DNA of 64,000 nt. Source: Hymenobacter glacieicola (lineage in GTDB: Bacteria > Bacteroidota > Bacteroidia > Cytophagales > Hymenobacteraceae). The stretch lies in assembly GCF_014640315.1 (NCBI RefSeq), contig NZ_BMGS01000007.1, forward strand, positions 186,001 to 250,000, written 5' to 3'. The notes beneath the pieces are model-generated. The model saw only the letters and a list, made by a program, of their open reading frames with translations, had not been told where the DNA came from and searched no databases. Numbering within the stretch: the stretch's first letter is position 1; the number at the start of each line of letters is the position of its first letter. Position numbers and translations under genes: made by a program. Below are positions 16,877 to 25,354 of this stretch, piece by piece.

Positions 16877-18227
16877 CGTCGAAGGGCAGAATCCAGGGCT
16901 TGGGCCGCAAATCGTCGCGGACGCGGGCCAAGTCCACGGTGGGGTCAATAAGGCTTTTGCCCAGGCGGCCGTTCAGGCTCACGTAGGCATCGGCGTACAC
17001 CTGGGGAGCGTGCACTCCCCGGCGGGCGTAGTAGTCGCGCAGGTAGTGGGCAAACTGCACCAGCATGTCGGGCTGGGTGCTCATCATTTTTTCCTGCAGC
17101 AGGCTCAGGTGCTCGTAGTTATTCACCAGCCGAGCCCGACCGGTGCGGCCGTCTACCACTTTGAATTGCACCTGGCCCATCTTTTCCATCAGCATCACCC
17201 GCCAGCTGAAGCGGTAGCCCTCCTCGGTCCAGAACAGCTCGCGCGGGTACAGCAGGTAGCGGAAGGGTAGCAGCAGCTGCACCAAGAAAAACACGCCCAG
17301 TCCCAGCAGCAGCGCGTGCCGCACGGCCGGCCGATATACCAGCGGCGCCGCGGCCAGCAGAGCCACTGGGGCCGGCCGGCGCAGCAGCCGGCGCAGATGC
17401 CCAAGCACCCGCTCGTGCCAGGCGGCGGGAAAGAAAATCAGCGCCGCTACCATCATCACGTACGGAAACATGCCAATGGGAAAAAGCACGGCCGTCAGCA
17501 CATGGAACACGACCACGGTGGCGTAGGCCATGGGTCGGGTGCGCCGGTTGAGCAGGAAGAAGGGCACGGTCAGGTCGTAGAAGGCGCCAAACCAGCTGAA
17601 GGCGTAGGCCACCCACACCTGGCTCAGCAGGGGCCCAAGCAAGGGCAGATCGTTTTTGGCCGGCAGCCAGATGCGTAACGGCATGGCGTGCACCAGCCAG
17701 TCGGAGTTGAGCTTGGCCAGCCCGGCGTACACGTACACGATGCCCATGAGCAGGCGCAGGGCGTCCACCGTCCAGCGGGGCACCTGGTTGCGCCAGCGCG
17801 CGGGGTGGCGGTAAGCATCCAGGGAAAAGTAGCGGCCGGCGGGCAGCACCATGAGCAGCAAGGCCACCAAGCTCACAAAGTAGTAGTGGTTCAGGTAGGT
17901 GCTTTTGTCCATGAGCTCGATGTACGTAAAGCTCAGAAACAACCCGACGGCAGCCGTGCGGTACCAGTAGCCTACGGCCACCAGCAGGGCACACAGCACA
18001 CACACCACAAACAGCCCGTAGGTGTACCCGCCCAGCGGGCGCACCCACTCGAAGCCGTAGTAGCTGAAGAAAAATTTCGGCTGCAGGTACAGCTCCGCTA
18101 TCCAGCCCTTGGCCCAAAAACGCACCACGCTGGCCAGCACCAGCAGGCCAAAGGCCAACCGGAACGTAGCCAGCGGGGCGGCTGGGATAAACGAATGAAG
18201 GTAGCGCTGCAGGGGGCTGCCGGGCAT
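16857..18227 (-). CDS. HTTM-domain integral membrane protein
   Basis: 456 residues with many hydrophobic helices in the first 330. It matches the HTTM (vitamin K-dependent gamma-carboxylase-like) family: YLNHYYFVSLVALLLMVLP, IVYVYAGLAKLNSDWL and an HVLTAVLFPIGMFPYVM stretch with the conserved His and Lys region. The C-terminal 100 residues are soluble. The enzymatic role of bacterial members is unknown. Here it is wedged between imelysin and the FecA-like receptor (gaps of 3 and -20 bases), so it very likely works in the same uptake or handling of iron. Possible activities include a redox or carboxylation step at the membrane. Confidence 0.9.
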   Translation of the reverse strand: MPGSPLQRYLHSFIPAAPLATFRLAFGLLVLASVVRFWAKGWIAELYLQPKFFFSYYGFEWVRPLGGYTYGLFVVCVLCALLVAVGYWYRTAAVGLFLSFTYIELMDKSTYLNHYYFVSLVALLLMVLPAGRYFSLDAYRHPARWRNQVPRWTVDALRLLMGIVYVYAGLAKLNSDWLVHAMPLRIWLPAKNDLPLLGPLLSQVWVAYAFSWFGAFYDLTVPFFLLNRRTRPMAYATVVVFHVLTAVLFPIGMFPYVMMVAALIFFPAAWHERVLGHLRRLLRRPAPVALLAAAPLVYRPAVRHALLLGLGVFFLVQLLLPFRYLLYPRELFWTEEGYRFSWRVMLMEKMGQVQFKVVDGRTGRARLVNNYEHLSLLQEKMMSTQPDMLVQFAHYLRDYYARRGVHAPQVYADAYVSLNGRLGKSLIDPTVDLARVRDDLRPKPWILPFDDEITGL

Positions 18228-18230
18228 GGC

Positions 18231-19343
18231 TTAGTCGCCGTCGTTATCGACATAGGTGACGGTAACGCTCAGGGCCGAGGTCATGTCAACCTTAATCATG
18301 CGCACGGCTTTCTGCATCTCGTTGTACGAGGCTACTGCGTCGGCATTGCGGGCGGTGAAGGTAGTGTGCAGGTCGGGGCCCAGGGAGCTTAGCTGCTGAT
18401 ACGAGGCGCCCAGCTGGGTGCTGATCAGGCTGCTCAGGGGCTGGCCGCTGCGGCTGTCCTTGGCGCCCAGGGCATCGAGGTAGCTTTTCAGCGAGGGCCG
18501 GCCGGGGCGACCGTTAAAGAACTGCTGTACCGCCGTGTGGGCGGTGGTGGCTAACTGCAGGGGCAGCGCCCCGCGCAGGTAGTAGGCTTCCATCTTGGCG
18601 GGCAAGGGAGTGCCCGTCATCGTGCCGGCCGGAATGCCCACTTTGCCCGCGCGCAGGTAGCGCTCGAAGTACAGGGAGTAGGCATTGATAACGCGCGAGA
18701 GCGAGGAGCTGGCGTCGGTGCCGGTGCTGTTGATGAACGTGTCGCGGTAGCCGCCGTTCCACTGCCCGTATACCGTGCCAAAGGTTTGCTCCATCTTGGC
18801 CACCACATCAGTGAGGTAGCGGCGGTGGCTGGCCGAGGTGGCATACTGCTGGGCAATGGCGGCGTCGCCGGTAGCCACGCCGTTGAGCAGGTAGTCCAGG
18901 GCCGGAAAACCCTGCTGCGGAATGGCCGTGGACAGCTCGAAGTCATAGGTGCCCGAGCTGATATTGCGGTTGATGCCGGCCGCGTCGGCGGGGTAAATAT
19001 TAAAGTGGTTGCGCAGGCTTACGGCTTCCGCGGGCCCGAACTCAAACAGCTCCACCTTCTGCCACTCCACGTACGCCGCCTGCCAAGCCTGGCGGGTTTC
19101 CAGCAGCGTGGCCGTGGTGGGGGCGGCCGTAAAGGCGGTGGTCTTGGTTTTCAGTACGACCAGCTTGTCGTTGAGGCGCTGGTAGCCGGGCTTCACTAGG
19201 CTGTCAGCCCAGTACGTCAGCAGGGCTTTGCGGTCCACGGCCGTATCGGGCGCGGGCGTGCCGCCGCTGGGGTCTTTGCCGCAGCTAAGAATACCAAGGG
19301 CCGCGAGCAACAGCGCAACAACTAATAGAACGGGCTTTTTCAT
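18231..19343 (-). CDS. Imelysin-family lipoprotein
   Basis: 370 residues. A lipoprotein signal with lipobox-like ALGILSCG is followed by an imelysin (peptidase M75) fold: LLETRQAWQAAYVEWQKVELFEFGP at the front and GFPALDYLLNG in the middle. The GxHxxE motif of classical imelysins is not evident, as in many members that act in metal binding and not as peptidases. It should sit in the periplasm or on the outer membrane and bind iron or an iron carrier. It shares an operon with DUF4856, HTTM and the TonB receptor. Confidence 0.9.
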   Translation of the reverse strand: MKKPVLLVVALLLAALGILSCGKDPSGGTPAPDTAVDRKALLTYWADSLVKPGYQRLNDKLVVLKTKTTAFTAAPTTATLLETRQAWQAAYVEWQKVELFEFGPAEAVSLRNHFNIYPADAAGINRNISSGTYDFELSTAIPQQGFPALDYLLNGVATGDAAIAQQYATSASHRRYLTDVVAKMEQTFGTVYGQWNGGYRDTFINSTGTDASSSLSRVINAYSLYFERYLRAGKVGIPAGTMTGTPLPAKMEAYYLRGALPLQLATTAHTAVQQFFNGRPGRPSLKSYLDALGAKDSRSGQPLSSLISTQLGASYQQLSSLGPDLHTTFTARNADAVASYNEMQKAVRMIKVDMTSALSVTVTYVDNDGD

Positions 19344-19439
19344 GCGGGCGTATGAGTAGGGGCAACGGCCAACCCGTCGGGCCGGGGGCCGGCAAACGGG
19401 TTGGCCTAACGGCTGCGCGGGGCAGGCAGGGCCGCAGTA

Positions 19440-20588
19440 CTAAATCTTGAACTTGACCTTGATGGCGTTGATGGCCGCGTCGGCCTGGGCATTGGTTAGG
19501 CTCCAGGCGCCCTGGCTACCCGAGGTCAGCCCATTAAGAATGGCGTCGGAGAAGGCAGCATCCGCGCCGTACTTCGTGCAGAACCGCAGCGAGTAGATGA
19601 AGCCCAGGCCTTCGCCCAGGGCGTGGGCCTTCACATCGAGGGCCGAGGCAGCTTTCCAGTTCGTCAGGTACGACACGGCCGACAAGGCAATGGTTTTCTC
19701 CAGCTCGGTGCGGATGATGTCGGCCTGGGCTCTTACGCCAGCGGCATCGTTGTTGACAATGGCGGCGCGACCCTTCAGGAAGGCCATATACACGCCGGGC
19801 GAGGCAGGACCGTTTTTCTCGTTGAGGTAGCCGGCCAGGAAACGCTCCCGCGGAGTCAGGTTGATGTCCGTGGTCATGATGGCGTTGCTGGTCAGGTAGC
19901 CGTAGGCCAAGTCCCAGTTGTGCTCCAGCTCCGAGTAGGTTTTGCCGTCTACTACCTTGCTGTTGTTGGCCTTCAGCGCATTGTCCGTCAGCAGCACGTT
20001 GTCGATCTGGTCGAGCAGCACGGCCCCAATCAGCGCTTTCTGAATGATCTGGTTTACCTCGTAGCCTTTCTCGTCGACCAGGTAGCGGCCCAGGCGGCCG
20101 GCCTGGCCGGGCACGGCCACGCTGTTTACCGACTGGCTGGCGGTGGCCAATTTCGTAATCTGCTGGTCGATGTAGGTGCGCACGGCTTCGGCGCCCGTGG
20201 CGGAGAAAGAAGCGGCCGTGGTGCCGCGCAACGACAAACCCGATGCGTTCAGGCCCGCGCCCGTGAAGTAGTTGCCGGTGTTGGCGTAGAGGCCGCGCAG
20301 CTTCGCTACGTCCAGCGTAGAGGGAGTAGCCGGCGGGGCCACCGCAACCAGGGCCATGTAGGAGTTAAACTCCGAGAACATATCCAGCCGCTGGTTGGCG
20401 CTGGTCAGGGTTACCGTCGACTGCCCGCTGGCATCCTTGAAAGATTCCGTGTACTTGGAGGAGGCCGTTAGGGAAGCCGCGTCCATTTTAGCCCGCAGGG
20501 CCGGCGCCGATTCCGTATCGTTCTTGTCGCAGGAAGTGAAACCGAAAGCCAGCGCAGCCAGCGCAACCGAAGCGTATTTAAAAGACAT
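19440..20588 (-). CDS. DUF4856-family lipoprotein
   Basis: 382 residues. A lipoprotein signal (AALAFGFTSC, Cys about residue 20) precedes a helical domain. The region FSEFNSYMALV, the strand of GYEVNQIIQKALIGAVLLDQ, and LEHNWDLAYGYL match DUF4856, a family often found next to imelysin genes in Bacteroidota. It is the first gene of the operon; the gap to imelysin is 96 bases with no terminator. Its exact task is unknown. Location and company suggest a surface or periplasmic iron-binding partner. Confidence 0.88.
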   Translation of the reverse strand: MSFKYASVALAALAFGFTSCDKNDTESAPALRAKMDAASLTASSKYTESFKDASGQSTVTLTSANQRLDMFSEFNSYMALVAVAPPATPSTLDVAKLRGLYANTGNYFTGAGLNASGLSLRGTTAASFSATGAEAVRTYIDQQITKLATASQSVNSVAVPGQAGRLGRYLVDEKGYEVNQIIQKALIGAVLLDQIDNVLLTDNALKANNSKVVDGKTYSELEHNWDLAYGYLTSNAIMTTDINLTPRERFLAGYLNEKNGPASPGVYMAFLKGRAAIVNNDAAGVRAQADIIRTELEKTIALSAVSYLTNWKAASALDVKAHALGEGLGFIYSLRFCTKYGADAAFSDAILNGLTSGSQGAWSLTNAQADAAINAIKVKFKI

Positions 20589-20616
20589 AAGAGGTGGGAA
20601 TGGGAGAACAGTGCGA

Positions 20617-20649
20617 CAAAGCTAAAAGCCTATCTATACAAGTTCCAAA
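20617..20649 (-). promoter_or_regulatory. Promoter of the iron operon
   Basis: On the minus strand TTTG (20646-20649) and TAGCTTTG (20617-20624) are 21 bases apart, matching the Bacteroidota vegetative consensus TTTG-N(about 20)-TAnnTTTG. The start codon is 28 bases below the -7 box. Confidence 0.75.
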
Positions 20650-20664
20650 TAGGCGCAGATATTT

Positions 20665-20681
20665 TTTAGAACTTATCTAAA
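20665..20681 (-). promoter_or_regulatory. Palindrome upstream of the iron-operon promoter
   Basis: TTTAGA-ACTTA-TCTAAA is a perfect 6-5-6 inverted repeat lying 16 bases upstream of the -33 element. Position and symmetry suggest a regulator site. A metal-responsive regulator is an inference from the operon content. Confidence 0.5.
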
Positions 20682-20717
20682 GAAGCACACTAGCACACTT
20701 TCCATCAGCCCGTAACC

Positions 20718-20761
20718 AAACAGCCCCCGCCCCGGGCGCAGGCTCGAGGCGGGGGCTGTTT
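20718..20761 (-). terminator. Terminator of the dehydratase gene
   Basis: A perfect 14-base stem (AAACAGCCCCCGCC / GGCGGGGGCTGTTT) with a 16-base loop lies 130 bases beyond the stop of the PLP dehydratase gene. Confidence 0.7.
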
Positions 20762-20893
20762 AGGCAAAAGCAAAGGTTACCTGGTCTACGCTGTAAGTAA
20801 ACTCTGAAAAACGGTGGTGGGCTACGCCGGTGGGCAGTGTGGAATGGTTCGGCCCAGGGAGCTAAGGGCGGCCCTACCTGCCCTGCCGGGCGG

Positions 20894-21844
20894 CTAAAAC
20901 GGCAGCTTCCCAAGGTCCACATTCCCGCCCGAAAGGATAATACCGATGGACTGGCCGGCATACGCGGCTTTGTTCTTAAGCAGGGCGGCCAGCGCCACCG
21001 CACTGGAGGCCTCCACCACAATTTTCAGCCGTTCCCAGATCAGGCGCATGGCGGCCACAATCTCGGCCTCACTAACCAGAATAATTTCCTCAACGCCCTG
21101 CTGAATAATCGGAAAGTTAAGGTCGCCGAGTTGGGTTTTCAGCCCGTCGGCGATGGTGTCGCCGCTGGCGTTTTCCTCAATGCGGCCCGATTGCAGGGAG
21201 CGGAAAGCATCGTCCATCGTCTCCGGTTCGCCGGCTACTACCCGACAGCTGCGGCCAAAGCCCTGGGCGGCCAGAATGGTGCCCGCCAGCAGCCCGCCCC
21301 CGCCCACTGGCGTGAACAGGTAGGTCAGGTCGGGTTGCCGGGCCAGCAGCTCCACGGCGGCCGTCCCCTGCCCCAGAATAACGTGTAGGTCGTTGGAAGG
21401 ATGGATGAAGGCCGCCCCGCGCTCGGTGACGAGCTGCTGCGCGGTTTGCTCCCGGGCACTCAGGGTAGGCGCACAGTCAATCACCTGGCCACCGTAAGCT
21501 AGCACGGCCTCTTTTTTCACGCGGGGCGCGTTGCTGGGCATCACAATGTAGGCCGTTACGCCCAGGCTCTGGGCCGCCAGGGCCAGGGCCTGGGCAAAGT
21601 TGCCCGACGAATGGGTCACGACCCCGTGCCGCTGCTGCTCGGGGGAAAGCTGCATGATTGCGTTGACGGCCCCGCGCATTTTAAAGGCGCCCATACGCTG
21701 GAAGTTCTCACACTTAAAATACAGCGAGGCCCCGGCCAGCTCATTCAGCAGGCGCGAGGTAAGCACCGGCGTATCGTGGATATAGGGCTTGATGCGCGCG
21801 TGGGTTTGCGTTAGCGCGGTTTGTAGTGATTCGGTGTGTGGCAT
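20894..21844 (-). CDS. Threonine/serine dehydratase or serine racemase-type PLP enzyme
   Basis: 316 residues from the ATG at 21844 (MPHTESLQTAL); an upstream ATG at 21904 would add 20 residues. It is a fold-type II PLP enzyme: PLP lysine in GAFKMRGAVNA, the substrate loop THSSGNFAQALA (SSGNF motif), and the phosphate-binding glycines PVGGGGLLAG. A catabolic threonine dehydratase and a serine racemase have the same motifs. It lacks the C-terminal regulatory ACT domain of biosynthetic IlvA, which favours a short degradative or racemase form. No isoleucine pathway gene adjoins it. Confidence 0.88.
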   Translation of the reverse strand: MPHTESLQTALTQTHARIKPYIHDTPVLTSRLLNELAGASLYFKCENFQRMGAFKMRGAVNAIMQLSPEQQRHGVVTHSSGNFAQALALAAQSLGVTAYIVMPSNAPRVKKEAVLAYGGQVIDCAPTLSAREQTAQQLVTERGAAFIHPSNDLHVILGQGTAAVELLARQPDLTYLFTPVGGGGLLAGTILAAQGFGRSCRVVAGEPETMDDAFRSLQSGRIEENASGDTIADGLKTQLGDLNFPIIQQGVEEIILVSEAEIVAAMRLIWERLKIVVEASSAVALAALLKNKAAYAGQSIGIILSGGNVDLGKLPF

Positions 21845-22106
21845 AATGCGGGCATGTGCGACGGCTCCAGCTGGCAAGATAGGCCGCCGCCGGCTCACCC
21901 GCACGGGCCCACCTTAAGCCACGGGCAGCACTTTGGAAACAATAGAACTATATAAATAAATAATAAAACTCTATCTTATAACACTTGTAGTAATTTCGAC
22001 CACTTGCTGTTAGCAGCGGGGTACGGGCCGGAGGCCGGGCCGCGGGAGTTCTTACTAAGAGTACCTGGGCGCTACACGCAAGCGGCGCGCTTACTGAAGA
22101 AGGCGT

Positions 22107-24230
22107 ATGGAAGTGATAGTTACCCGTGAACGGCCGGGGCAACCGGCGGAAGCCAGTGGTTCCCCGGGCTATTTTTTGGAGCAGGAGCGCTTACTGGCGC
22201 TGCAGGCACTGGATATTCTGGATACCGAACCCGAGCCCGAGTTTGATGAGCTGGTAGAACAGGCGGCCCGTTTGTGCGGGACGCCGGTAGCCTGCCTGAG
22301 CTTCCTGGACGAAACCCGGCAGTGGCTGAAGGCCCAAACCGGCAGCTGGCTGCCCGAAATACCGCGCGACCAGTCTTTGTGCGCGCGCACCTTGCTGGCC
22401 AACGACCTGCTGTTGCTGGACCCGGAAAGCGCGCCGGCACTGTTTGCCGCTACCCCCCTCACCTACCACGATACCCCGGTGGCGGCCTACGCTGGCTACC
22501 CCCTACGGACGGGCGAGGGCTACGCGGTGGGCGTGCTGAGCGTAAGTGACGTGGCAAGGCGGGAGTTTAGCCCCGAGCAGCAGCAGTTTCTGCGGCTGCT
22601 GGCCCAGCAGGCCAGCCAGGCCCTGGAGCTGCGCCTGGCCCGGCGCGCCCGGCTGGCGGCGGAGGCGTCGGTGCAGCGGAAGCAGGCGTTTCTGGCCGCC
22701 ATGAGCCACGAAATCCGCACGCCCATTCACGGCATTATGGGGTTAAGCCGGCTGCTGCAGGAAAGCTTTATTACGCCCCAGCAGGAGGAAAACCTGGCCA
22801 TCATCACTTCCACGGCCGAAAACCTGCTCAGTGTTATCAACGACATTCTCGACTTCAGCAAGGTAGAGCTGGGCAAGATGGAGCTGGAGCGGGTGCCGTT
22901 TGACGTGGAAGCAACCGTGCGCGACGCCACCCGCTCCGTGCAGCACATGGCCCAGAAAAAGGGCATTGGCCTGCAAACCATTGTGAAAAGTCCGGCCGGG
23001 CTGCCCACCATAGAAGGCGACCCGCTACGGCTGCGGCAAATTCTGCTCAACCTGCTCACCAATGCCCTGAAGTTCACGGAGGAAGGCCAGATTACGGTTT
23101 CGGTGGAAGTGCAGCACCAGGACGCGGCCCTGGTTCACCTGGAGTTTTGCGTGGACGACACCGGCATTGGCATCAGCATGGACAAGGCCGAGGAGATATT
23201 CCGGGCCTTTGACCAGGCCACCAGCAGCACCGCCCGCCGCTACGGCGGCACGGGGCTGGGGCTAGCCATCTGCCGGAGCCTGATTGAATTGCAGGGCGGC
23301 CGCATCTGGCTGGAAGCCCGGCCGGGGCAGGGTAGCTGCTTCCGCTTCTCGCTGGCCTACCCCACCAGCGCCGCCCGGCCCTACGCCGAAGCCGTGCTGC
23401 CCCCGCTGGCCCCCGGCCTACTACAGGGCCTGCGGGTGCTGCTGGCGGAAGACAACCCCGTTAACAAGCTGCTGGCTACCTCATTACTGCACACCTGGGG
23501 CGTGGAGGTAGCCATTGCAACGGATGGGCAGCAGGCCCTCGATCTGGCCCGCCGCCACCCCTACGACCTGATTCTGATGGATATTCAGATGCCGCTACTC
23601 ACGGGGCTGGAAGCCACGGCCAGCCTGCGCGCTACTCCCAACCCCAACCAGCAAACCCCCATTATAGCCCTCACGGCCAATGCCATGCCGGCCGAGGTGC
23701 AGACCTTCAGCCAGCACGGATTCACAGACTTCCTGATTAAACCCTACCACGAAGCTGACCTGTACCGGCTGCTGGTGCGCACCGCGGGCCGGACGGAGGC
23801 CGCCCCCGACCTGCCCCAGCCCACCTACGACTTTTCGCAACTCGGCCGGCTGGCGCACGATGAGGGCTTCATCCGGAAGATGCAGCAGCTTTTTCTGGAT
23901 ACGGTGCCCGGGCAGCTCCAAGAACTTAAGCGCGCCGTGGGCCACGGCCAATGGACCACGGCAGCCCAGCTGATTCACAGCCTGAAATCAACCTACGGCA
24001 GCATGCAGATGGAGGAAGCAATCCGCTGCCTCAAGCGCCTGGAGCAGGCCCTGCAGCCACCGGTAACGGCCACTCCCCCCCTGATAAGCCTGCTGGAACT
24101 ACTCGGGGCCATTACCAGTCGCACAGTTGAGCTATTTACTCAGCATCTGCGCGCGCCTGCCCCTGAGCAGATGGTTGCCACTCCCGGCCCGCGTCACGAG
24201 CAGCATAGACGTCATACTGCGGGCTTCTGA
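22107..24230 (+). CDS. Hybrid histidine kinase: GAF, HisKA/HATPase, receiver, HPt
   Basis: 707 residues, no membrane segment. A GAF domain lies at about 25-180 (ILDTEPEPEFDELVEQAARL). The H-box is MSHEIRTP with His201. The ATPase shows LLTNALKF (N-box), DDTGIGIS (G1) and GGTGLGLAI (G2). A receiver follows (LLAEDNPVNK, phospho-acceptor Asp492 in LMDIQMP, Lys in FLIKPY) and ends with an HPt domain (His624 in IHSLKS). This is a complete four-step phosphorelay in one soluble chain, lacking only a final response regulator. The single-domain regulator at 24882 is the nearest partner, which would tie it to the exopolysaccharide locus. The input signal is unknown. Confidence 0.93.
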   Translation: MEVIVTRERPGQPAEASGSPGYFLEQERLLALQALDILDTEPEPEFDELVEQAARLCGTPVACLSFLDETRQWLKAQTGSWLPEIPRDQSLCARTLLANDLLLLDPESAPALFAATPLTYHDTPVAAYAGYPLRTGEGYAVGVLSVSDVARREFSPEQQQFLRLLAQQASQALELRLARRARLAAEASVQRKQAFLAAMSHEIRTPIHGIMGLSRLLQESFITPQQEENLAIITSTAENLLSVINDILDFSKVELGKMELERVPFDVEATVRDATRSVQHMAQKKGIGLQTIVKSPAGLPTIEGDPLRLRQILLNLLTNALKFTEEGQITVSVEVQHQDAALVHLEFCVDDTGIGISMDKAEEIFRAFDQATSSTARRYGGTGLGLAICRSLIELQGGRIWLEARPGQGSCFRFSLAYPTSAARPYAEAVLPPLAPGLLQGLRVLLAEDNPVNKLLATSLLHTWGVEVAIATDGQQALDLARRHPYDLILMDIQMPLLTGLEATASLRATPNPNQQTPIIALTANAMPAEVQTFSQHGFTDFLIKPYHEADLYRLLVRTAGRTEAAPDLPQPTYDFSQLGRLAHDEGFIRKMQQLFLDTVPGQLQELKRAVGHGQWTTAAQLIHSLKSTYGSMQMEEAIRCLKRLEQALQPPVTATPPLISLLELLGAITSRTVELFTQHLRAPAPEQMVATPGPRHEQHRRHTAGF

Positions 24231-24881
24231 GCAGCCCTGCTAGCTTGCATAATCCCCTCTGAAGCCTTGCAAATCAATGACCTACGAATAAGTCACCTTC
24301 AAATAAGCAGCCCCGTAGAATCGGAACGAAGATTATCCAATGTTAAGGCAATAATATTTTAATCTTATTTCACGATATTTTTTTCTTTATACTATATCTA
24401 ATTAAATTTTTAATTGTTATAATTACATATTCATCAACTCTAACTCCTGAGCTGCGTATAAACGAGTACTTCGGAAAACACTGGTTTAGTGCCTCCTTGC
24501 TGGACAAAGAGGTGTAACGCCCTTGCTTTTTCGTCCTTACTTGCTCATCACCTTCCTATTGCAACCCCAGTAGAAACAGCCCTTGGCACTGTGAGCGGGC
24601 ACCTTCTACTATTGTTTACCCGGCAAACAGATTGTGTTTGCTTTCTGCTCTGTGTTGCTACCGCTGTGAGCCCTCCGGCTGGCGCCTAGCCCCCTACCTC
24701 TCCCACCCTGCATCTACCCAATAACCTTGGTCAGCAGCCCCTGCTGCGCTAAGGCGTTTTGGTGCGCTGTACTGTGTCGTATGGGCTCGTTACGCCCATA
24801 AAAGGACAAAAATTTATTGAATTAATAATATTGAAATAAGTTGTTTTCCAACTTTTCCTCTCACCATAACCAGCCGCTCGT
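24231..24881. other. 650-base intergenic region with an AT-rich core
   Basis: No gene is supported. 24336-24440 is strongly AT-rich in an otherwise GC-rich window, and a second AT-rich block (24800-24850) leads to the response regulator gene. It probably carries the promoter and regulator sites of the exopolysaccharide locus, but I find no exact TTTG/TAnnTTTG pair. Confidence 0.5.
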
Positions 24882-25274
24882 ATGGTAGTACCCAAGAAAC
24901 AGTTGCTCATCGTCGACGATGAGCCCTCCATTCGTCTGATTCTGGAGCACTATTTCTCCAGCGAGTATGATGTGGTGGTGACCTCCAATGGACAGGAGGC
25001 GCTCAACTGGCTGCAGAAAGGCCACCAGGCCGACGCCATTGTGGCTGACTACGAGATGCCCCAGATGGACGGGCTGGAGTTTCTGAAGCGTTTGCGGGCC
25101 CACGCTTCCCACGCCACTACGCCCCTGCTGATGCTGTCGGTAGCCGATGAAAGCAGCAAGAAAATTCTGTGCCTAAAGCAGGGCGCCGACGACTATATCG
25201 TGAAGCCTTTCAACCCGGAGGAGCTGGAAATCAGGATTAAAAATGTGCTGGGCCGCGTGCGGGCCGGCGCCTGA
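24882..25274 (+). CDS. Single-domain response regulator (CheY-like)
   Basis: 130 residues covering one receiver domain: acidic pocket Asp12-Asp13-Glu14, phospho-acceptor Asp56 (VADYEMP), Ser/Thr region LLMLSVAD and Lys108 (YIVKPF). There is no output domain, so it signals by protein contact. It is the first gene of the exopolysaccharide locus (80 bases before the sugar transferase) and the closest regulator to the hybrid kinase upstream, suggesting control of polymer synthesis or export. Confidence 0.92.
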   Translation: MVVPKKQLLIVDDEPSIRLILEHYFSSEYDVVVTSNGQEALNWLQKGHQADAIVADYEMPQMDGLEFLKRLRAHASHATTPLLMLSVADESSKKILCLKQGADDYIVKPFNPEELEIRIKNVLGRVRAGA

Positions 25275-25354
25275 TACCGGCCCTTTTGCTACCGTTCTGT
25301 CCTACCCGAAATTCCCTTTCTGTATTGGTCGACCCCTACCAACACTCTTTGGCT

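Noticed and set aside
24489-24689. 66-codon frame in the gap before the response regulator
   Set aside because: Cys- and Leu-rich random-looking product, no promoter or start context; treated as intergenic.
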